Assembly: GCA_016931295.1 (NCBI GenBank)
Contig: JAFGEZ010000015.1
Coordinates: 51,559-115,558 of the forward strand
Reading direction: 5' to 3'
Length of the DNA: 64,000 bases
Source: Candidatus Krumholzibacteriota bacterium
GTDB lineage: Bacteria; Krumholzibacteriota; Krumholzibacteriia; Krumholzibacteriales; Krumholzibacteriaceae
A program made the position numbers and the translations under genes. This document shows positions 59,432 to 64,000 of the stretch, in pieces. Under the pieces are notes generated by a model. The model was given only the letters and a program-made list of their open reading frames with translations, was not told where the DNA came from and made no database searches. Within the stretch, counting starts at the first letter, position 1. Each line of letters opens with the position of its first letter.

Positions 59432-59974
59432 ATGTACACGGTACCCGATACGGACGACACGTGCCGCCGGCTCCTGTGGAACTGGCACCTGGCGATACGC
59501 ATCTGCCACAAGGCCCACATCAAGGCCGCCGCTTTCCTGCACCGGAGCAACCGTCGGTTCGGCGTGCCAGTGGTCATCCTCTCGACGGTGACGGGCGCGT
59601 CGGTCTTCGCGACGATCGAGAGCTCGCCCGATGTCCGCATACGGATCGCCGTCGGCCTCGTTTCGGTGACCGCCGGAGTGTTGGCGGGCCTGCAGACCTT
59701 TCTCGGGCACGCCGATCGCGCCGAGACCCACCGGGTGGCGGCCCAGCGCTACGGGGCCCTCCGGCGCGAGTTGGAGGAGGTCCTCCACACATGCACGGAT
59801 CTGACCGTGCTGCCCGAGGGATATCTCGCCGATATCCGGATGCGGTGGGACGAGATCGACAAGGACAGCCCGAGTCTCTCGCAGGCCCTCTACGAGCGCG
59901 TCGCGCGGAGCGTGAGGAAAAAGCGCGAATCGGGCGGGGAATTCGGCGTGCTCTCCTCTCCGCCGATCGTATAG
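59432..59974 (+). CDS. SLATT-domain two-TM effector-like protein
   Basis: The 180-residue protein follows the SLATT plan: an N-terminal helix with WNWHLAIRICHKAHIKAAAF, two membrane helices (VPVVILSTVTGASVFATI and IAVGLVSVTAGVLAGLQTFL), then a conserved cytoplasmic helix HADRAETHRVAAQRYGALRR. SLATT proteins are predicted pore-forming effectors that accompany nucleotide-second-messenger (SMODS) or SLOG-sensor defence systems and cause cell suicide when triggered. Here no CD-NTase is next to it; the neighbour is the STAND NTPase. ATG 59432 follows AAGGAG. Function as an effector is inferred from family membership. Confidence 0.82.
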   Translation: MYTVPDTDDTCRRLLWNWHLAIRICHKAHIKAAAFLHRSNRRFGVPVVILSTVTGASVFATIESSPDVRIRIAVGLVSVTAGVLAGLQTFLGHADRAETHRVAAQRYGALRRELEEVLHTCTDLTVLPEGYLADIRMRWDEIDKDSPSLSQALYERVARSVRKKRESGGEFGVLSSPPIV

Positions 59975-59987
59975 CGGATCCTGCCCC

Positions 59988-60017
59988 TTGCCGCCCGGCC
60001 GCCCGCTCTGCTATGAT
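59988..60017 (+). promoter_or_regulatory. promoter of the tricorn-like protease gene
   Basis: TTGCCG (59988-59993), 18 bases, and extended -10 TGC-TATGAT (60012-60017). Confidence 0.6.
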
Positions 60018-60129
60018 GCTCCGGCCCGGCCGCGGGGCCGGGCACGCGCGCTGCCACCGCCACCCACCGCCGGCGAAACACGGCGCCCGCGAAGCTCGTA
60101 CACGCAGACAAACCAGAAAGGAGTGCCCC

Positions 60130-63100
60130 ATGGCGCACAGACACGTGAATCCGTTCCGGATCGTCCTCGCGGCGGTCCTCGGCGCGGCCGTCCTCGCGGC
60201 GGCGGCCCTTCCCGCGGCGGCCGCGCCGGCGAAGCGCCCCCTCATGCGCTTTCCCGACATCCACGGCGACCGCATCGTCTTCGTCTACGGCGAGGACATC
60301 TGGACCGTGCCCGCCTCCGGCGGAACGGCCACCCGCCTCACGATCCACGACGGCGCGGAACGGTACCCGAAATTCTCCCCCGACGGCGAGTGGATCGCCT
60401 TCACCGGCGAGTACGACGGCAACACCGACGTCTACCTGATGAACGTCGACGGCGGCGACATCACACGCGTCACCTGGCATCCCGGCCGCGACGAGGTGAT
60501 CGGCTGGCACCCGACCTCGGGCAAGATCATGTTCAGCTCGGCCCGCAGGTCCTTCAACCGGTTCTCACGGCTCTACCTGATCAACCCCGACGGCACGGGG
60601 CTCGAGGAACTGATCATGCACGAGGCGGCCCGCGGCTGCTTCTCGCCTGACGGCTCGAAGATCGCCTACAACCGCATCGCCCGCGAGGACCGCACGTGGA
60701 AGCGCTACTACGGCGGGACGGCGCAGGACCTCTTCGTCTTCGACTTCGAGAAGATGGCGGACACGAGGATCACCTCCTTCGACGGGACCGACCGCCTGCC
60801 GATGTGGATCGGCGACCGGATCTTCTTCGCCTCCGACCGCGACGGCGCGCTCAACATATTCGGCTACGACACGGCGACCGGCGACGTGAAGAAATACACG
60901 AACCACACCGACTACGACGTCCGCCGGCCGAGCGAGGGCGGAACGAGGATCGTCTACGAGCTGGGCGGCGCCCTCTGGACGCTCGACACGGAATCGGGCC
61001 AGGCCGCGCAGGTGCCGGTCGAGATCCGCGCCGACGCCCCCGAGCTGCGCCCCTACTACAAGAAGGTCGACGGCTACATCTCCGGCGGCGACATCTCGCC
61101 CTCGGGGAACCGCGTGGTCCTCTCCGCGCGCGGCGAGATATTCACCGTGCCCAAGGAGGAAGGCCCCACGCGCAACCTCTCGAACGACTGCGGCGCGAAC
61201 GACAAGGATCCCGCCTGGTCGCCCGACGGCGCCCTGATCGCCTTCTTCTCCGACCGCGACGGCGAGTACAACCTCTACGTGGTCGACCCGAAGGGGACGG
61301 GCGAGCCCCGCAAGCTCACCTCCTTCGAGAGCGGCTACCGCCACACGCTCCGCTGGTCGCCCGACTCGAAGCGCATCGCATTCACCGACCAGGCTCTGAC
61401 GCTGTGGTACATCGACGTCGCATCGAAGAAGCTGACGAAGGTCGACCGCGCCGAGTACGAGAACATCGATGTCGCGATCGACCTGAAGCCGATCTACGAC
61501 TTCGCGTGGTCGCCCGACAGCCGTTGGATCGCCTACTCGAAGATGAACGCCGACCTCGTCACGCAGGTCTGGGTGTACTCGCTCGAGACCGCGAAGACCG
61601 CGTGCGTGAGCGACGGGCTCTTCAACGACTTCATGCCGGCCTTCTCGACCGACGGGAAGCGGCTCTTCTTCGTCTCCAACCGCAGATTCGATCCCACCCT
61701 CTGCGATTTCGAATGGGAGATGGTCTACAAGAAGATGGCCGGCATCTACTCCCTGGCCCTCACGCCGGGCGCCGGCTCCCTCTTCCCGCCGAAAAGCGAC
61801 GAGGCGGCCATGACGGTCGCCGAGCCGGAGGAGAAGAAGAACGAGAAGAAGGAGGAGAAGAAGGAGGAGGGTGGCGTCGTCGTCGAAATCGATTTCGACG
61901 GCATCGCTTCGCGCATCGAGGCCCTGCCGATCGAGCGCGGCAACTATCGCTGGCTCAGGACGTCAGGCGGCAACCTCTTCTTTCTCGACAAGGACGAGGG
62001 CGACTTCAACCGCTTCGAGTTCCGCGATCCGGGCCCGATGGACCTCTACCGCTTCGACTTCGAGAAGAAGGAGGCGGTGAAGGTGGCCGAGCGGGTCCGC
62101 GACTACCGCATCTCCGCCGACGGCAAGAAGGTGATGTTCGGCCGCCACCGCTTCGTCGCCACCGCCGACGCGACGGCGAAGGACACGAAGGGCGAGGCGC
62201 TTGATCTCGACGACGTCGTGCTCCGGATCGATCCGATCCGCGAATGGCGCCAGATCTTCGACGAGGCCTGGCGGATGGAGCGCGATTTCTACTACGAGCC
62301 GACGATGCACGGCCTCGACTGGAACGCGATGCGCGAGAAGTACGCGCCCCTCATCGAGAGCGCGTCCTGCCGCCAGGACGTCCAGTTCGTCATCGGCGAG
62401 CTGATCGGCGAACTGGCCACCTCCCACACGTACGTTTTCGGGGGCGACGTTCGCCGCGAGAACGACTACCACGTGGGCGTCGGCGTCCTCGGCATCGACT
62501 GGGAGGCCGACGCGAAGGCCGGCCGGTTCCGCATCACGAAGATCTACCGCGCGACCGACTGGACGCGCGGGACGGTGCCGCCCCTGGCGGTGCCGGGCGT
62601 CGACGTGAGCGAGGGGGACTACCTGCTCGCCGTGAACGGCGAGGAGATCACGACCGACCGCAATTTCTACAGCTGGTTCGAGGGGCTCGCCCGCAAGCAG
62701 GTGACGATCCTCGTCAACGACAAGCCCGCGATGAAGGGGGCCCGCGAGTACACCGTCGAGCCGGCCGGCAACGGCTACGTCTTCCGCTACAACGACTGGC
62801 TCGAGCACAACCGCGCCGTGGTCGACGAGGCGTCGAACGGCCAAATCGGCTACCTGTACTTCCCCGACACCTATCTCGGCTCCTGCCGCGAGTTCCCCCG
62901 CTACTACTACGGCCAGACGCGCAAGAAGGGGCTCGTCGTCGACGCCCGCTTCAACGGCGGCGGGCTCGACCCGGCGATCTTCCTCAACCGCCTCGCCAAG
63001 CAGCCGCTCGGCTTCTGGACGCGGCGCTACTCGCACGACCAGACGAACCCGTCGACGATCACGATGGCGCACCTCGCCTGCCTGACCAACCGCCAGGCCG

Positions 63101-63441
63101 GCTCGGGCGGCGACATGTTCCCGATGGAGTTCCAGATGATGAAGCTCGGCCCCGTCATCGGCACCCGTACGTGGGGCGGTCTCGTGGGCGTCTCGCAGTG
63201 GATCTCGCTGATCGACGGCGGCGGGCTGTCTGCCCCCGACTACCGCATCTACTCCCCCGACGGATCGTGGGTCGTGGAGAACGAGGGGGTCACCCCGGAC
63301 ATCATCGTCGATCTCGACCCGGTCGAGATGTCGAACGGGCACGACGCGCAGCTGATGAAGGCCGTCGAGGTCCTCATGAAGAAGATCGAGGACGATCCGC
63401 GACCGTGGCCCGAGCATCCGCCCTACCCGAAGCGGAAGTAG
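60130..63441 (+). CDS. secreted tricorn-like S41 protease with WD40-like beta-propeller and PDZ domain
   Basis: A signal peptide (1-33) precedes a 1103-residue protein of tricorn architecture. Two WD40-like propellers have repeated motifs such as YPKFSPDGEWIAFTG, PAWSPDGALIAFFSDRDGEY and LRWSPDSKRIAFTD. A Lys/Glu-rich linker follows at ~565-585, then the core with a PDZ-like domain (VSEGDYLLAVNGEEIT) and the S41 catalytic fold. The serine nucleophile is in RQAGSGGDMF near residue 995. Tricorn digests oligopeptides downstream of larger proteases; bacterial homologues are periplasmic. AAAGGAG precedes ATG 60130. Confidence 0.93.
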   Translation: MAHRHVNPFRIVLAAVLGAAVLAAAALPAAAAPAKRPLMRFPDIHGDRIVFVYGEDIWTVPASGGTATRLTIHDGAERYPKFSPDGEWIAFTGEYDGNTDVYLMNVDGGDITRVTWHPGRDEVIGWHPTSGKIMFSSARRSFNRFSRLYLINPDGTGLEELIMHEAARGCFSPDGSKIAYNRIAREDRTWKRYYGGTAQDLFVFDFEKMADTRITSFDGTDRLPMWIGDRIFFASDRDGALNIFGYDTATGDVKKYTNHTDYDVRRPSEGGTRIVYELGGALWTLDTESGQAAQVPVEIRADAPELRPYYKKVDGYISGGDISPSGNRVVLSARGEIFTVPKEEGPTRNLSNDCGANDKDPAWSPDGALIAFFSDRDGEYNLYVVDPKGTGEPRKLTSFESGYRHTLRWSPDSKRIAFTDQALTLWYIDVASKKLTKVDRAEYENIDVAIDLKPIYDFAWSPDSRWIAYSKMNADLVTQVWVYSLETAKTACVSDGLFNDFMPAFSTDGKRLFFVSNRRFDPTLCDFEWEMVYKKMAGIYSLALTPGAGSLFPPKSDEAAMTVAEPEEKKNEKKEEKKEEGGVVVEIDFDGIASRIEALPIERGNYRWLRTSGGNLFFLDKDEGDFNRFEFRDPGPMDLYRFDFEKKEAVKVAERVRDYRISADGKKVMFGRHRFVATADATAKDTKGEALDLDDVVLRIDPIREWRQIFDEAWRMERDFYYEPTMHGLDWNAMREKYAPLIESASCRQDVQFVIGELIGELATSHTYVFGGDVRRENDYHVGVGVLGIDWEADAKAGRFRITKIYRATDWTRGTVPPLAVPGVDVSEGDYLLAVNGEEITTDRNFYSWFEGLARKQVTILVNDKPAMKGAREYTVEPAGNGYVFRYNDWLEHNRAVVDEASNGQIGYLYFPDTYLGSCREFPRYYYGQTRKKGLVVDARFNGGGLDPAIFLNRLAKQPLGFWTRRYSHDQTNPSTITMAHLACLTNRQAGSGGDMFPMEFQMMKLGPVIGTRTWGGLVGVSQWISLIDGGGLSAPDYRIYSPDGSWVVENEGVTPDIIVDLDPVEMSNGHDAQLMKAVEVLMKKIEDDPRPWPEHPPYPKRK

Positions 63442-63465
63442 CCGGTACAGATCCCGGGAACGAAA

Positions 63466-63497
63466 ACGGCCGGCGTCCCGAACGGGGCGCCGGCCGT
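63466..63497. terminator. terminator between tricorn-like gene and NIF3-family gene
   Basis: A 15-bp stem (ACGGCCGGCGTCCCG with its partner, one G-U pair). On the minus strand it is followed by TTTT, so it best serves the NIF3-family gene. Confidence 0.75.
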
Positions 63498-63518
63498 CGC
63501 ATTGGCGCGGGCGGCAGC

Positions 63519-64000
63519 TCAGAGCCCCGTGGGGACATCGATGAAAAAGACGGGAAGGCCGAAGGACGCGGCGATGCGATCCCCCAGCGCGCGGACGCCG
63601 AGGGTCTCGGTGGCGTAGTGCCCGCCGCAGAGAAGGTTGATCCGCGCCTCGCGCGCCACGTGCCACGCGCTGTGGGCCGGTTCGCCGGTGAGAAGAGCGT
63701 CGCATCCGGCCGCGGACGCCGCTTCGAGGAGCATCGAGCCGCCTCCCGAGACGACGCCGAGCCGGCGGATGCGGGAGGGGCCGAAGGAAAAGGTGCGCAC
63801 CGGCGCGCCGGTCAGCCGGCGCACGCGCGCGGCGAGGCTCGACGGCGTCACGGGACGCGGGAGCGCGCCGAGAACGCCGATCTCGATCCCCTTGTAACGT
63901 CCGAAGGTCGCCCGGCCCTCGAGGCCGAGCAGGTCGGCGATCAGCGCGTTGTTGCCGATCCCGGGATGGCAGTCGAGCGGGAGATGCGCTGCGTAGAGGG
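63519..64000 (-). CDS. NIF3-like dinuclear metal-centre protein (5' end beyond window)
   Basis: The C-terminal 160 residues are present. HLPLDCHPGIGNNALI contains an early metal-ligand motif, followed by FGRYKGIEIGVLG, VVSGGGSMLLEAASAAGCD, LLTGEPAHSAWHVAREA and CGGHYATETLGVRALGD with the late His and Glu ligands. These are typical of the NIF3/YbgI family (annotated as GTP cyclohydrolase I type 2-like), whose enzymatic role remains unsettled. The start lies past the window edge. Confidence 0.9.
   Translation of the reverse strand, partial: LYAAHLPLDCHPGIGNNALIADLLGLEGRATFGRYKGIEIGVLGALPRPVTPSSLAARVRRLTGAPVRTFSFGPSRIRRLGVVSGGGSMLLEAASAAGCDALLTGEPAHSAWHVAREARINLLCGGHYATETLGVRALGDRIAASFGLPVFFIDVPTGL

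Overview
This is one 64-kb chromosomal stretch of a GC-rich, Gram-negative-type bacterium. Outer-membrane beta-barrel and OmpA proteins, a TolC/RND efflux system, lipoproteins and two secreted proteins with a C-terminal FlgD/T9SS-like tail (core PNPFNP) point to the FCB group. A candidate phylum such as Krumholzibacteriota or Eisenbacteria is my best inference, not something the sequence proves. Most genes are ordinary and tightly packed, many with 4-bp ATGA/GTGA overlaps.

Layout. 1-2.6 kb (minus): tRNA-Met, tilS, hpt and ftsH (cut by the window edge). 2.7-3.4 kb (minus): an exported peroxiredoxin whose peroxidatic residue is an in-frame UGA. 3.7-7.4 kb (plus): ketol-acid reductoisomerase homologue, lipoprotein, gltX, tRNA-Gln, tRNA-Glu. 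7.4-8.2 kb (minus): leaderless arsR, a tiny membrane protein interrupted by UGA, and an FmdB zinc ribbon. 8.2-15.1 kb: MATE pump, a thioredoxin/beta-barrel fusion, a secreted carbohydrate-binding-like protein with an in-frame UGA in a CxxU motif, an NhaC antiporter and a DUF362 ferredoxin. 15.3-18.4 kb (plus): a lysine-rich histone-H1-like protein, then pdaD-speB-deoxyhypusine-synthase-like polyamine genes. 18.5-28.7 kb: ComM, acyl-CoA dehydrogenase, endonuclease III, an M64 peptidase, a rubrerythrin-like protein, trxB-fabL, endonuclease IV, a DUF2007 protein, tRNA-Val, and a GMP synthetase without its amidotransferase domain.

28.8-37.5 kb is a lower-GC block, all on the minus strand. It encodes envelope and stress proteins (lipoproteins, two OmpA proteins, small membrane proteins, a baeRF-like protein, a caspase/clostripain-like lipoprotein, a LuxR-type regulator) and is bracketed by copies of a ~46-bp direct repeat, so it looks like an acquired island. 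37.6-45.3 kb (minus) is a five-gene MFP-RND-TolC-regulator-kinase efflux operon. 45.5-55.5 kb holds a tungsten-type aldehyde:ferredoxin oxidoreductase, secreted proteins, a GNAT/nitrilase fusion, and an M20 amidohydrolase overlapping an alanine-racemase-like gene. 55.7-60.0 kb holds a small membrane protein, a 981-residue STAND-like NTPase and a SLATT two-TM effector, a candidate defence module. A tricorn/S41 protease and a partial NIF3-family gene close the window.

The most important result is that three reading frames within 10 kb (Prx, ArsR-linked membrane peptide, CBM-like protein) contain a TGA at a position that suits selenocysteine. Each continues in frame to a sensible end, and each TGA is followed at the proper distance by a perfect 6-bp stem whose apical loop has G in the first or second position, as expected of a bacterial SECIS. 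All three products are predicted to be exported or membrane-bound, so they may form an envelope set of selenoproteins. No selA/selB/selC/selD gene lies in the window, so decoding capacity is inferred.
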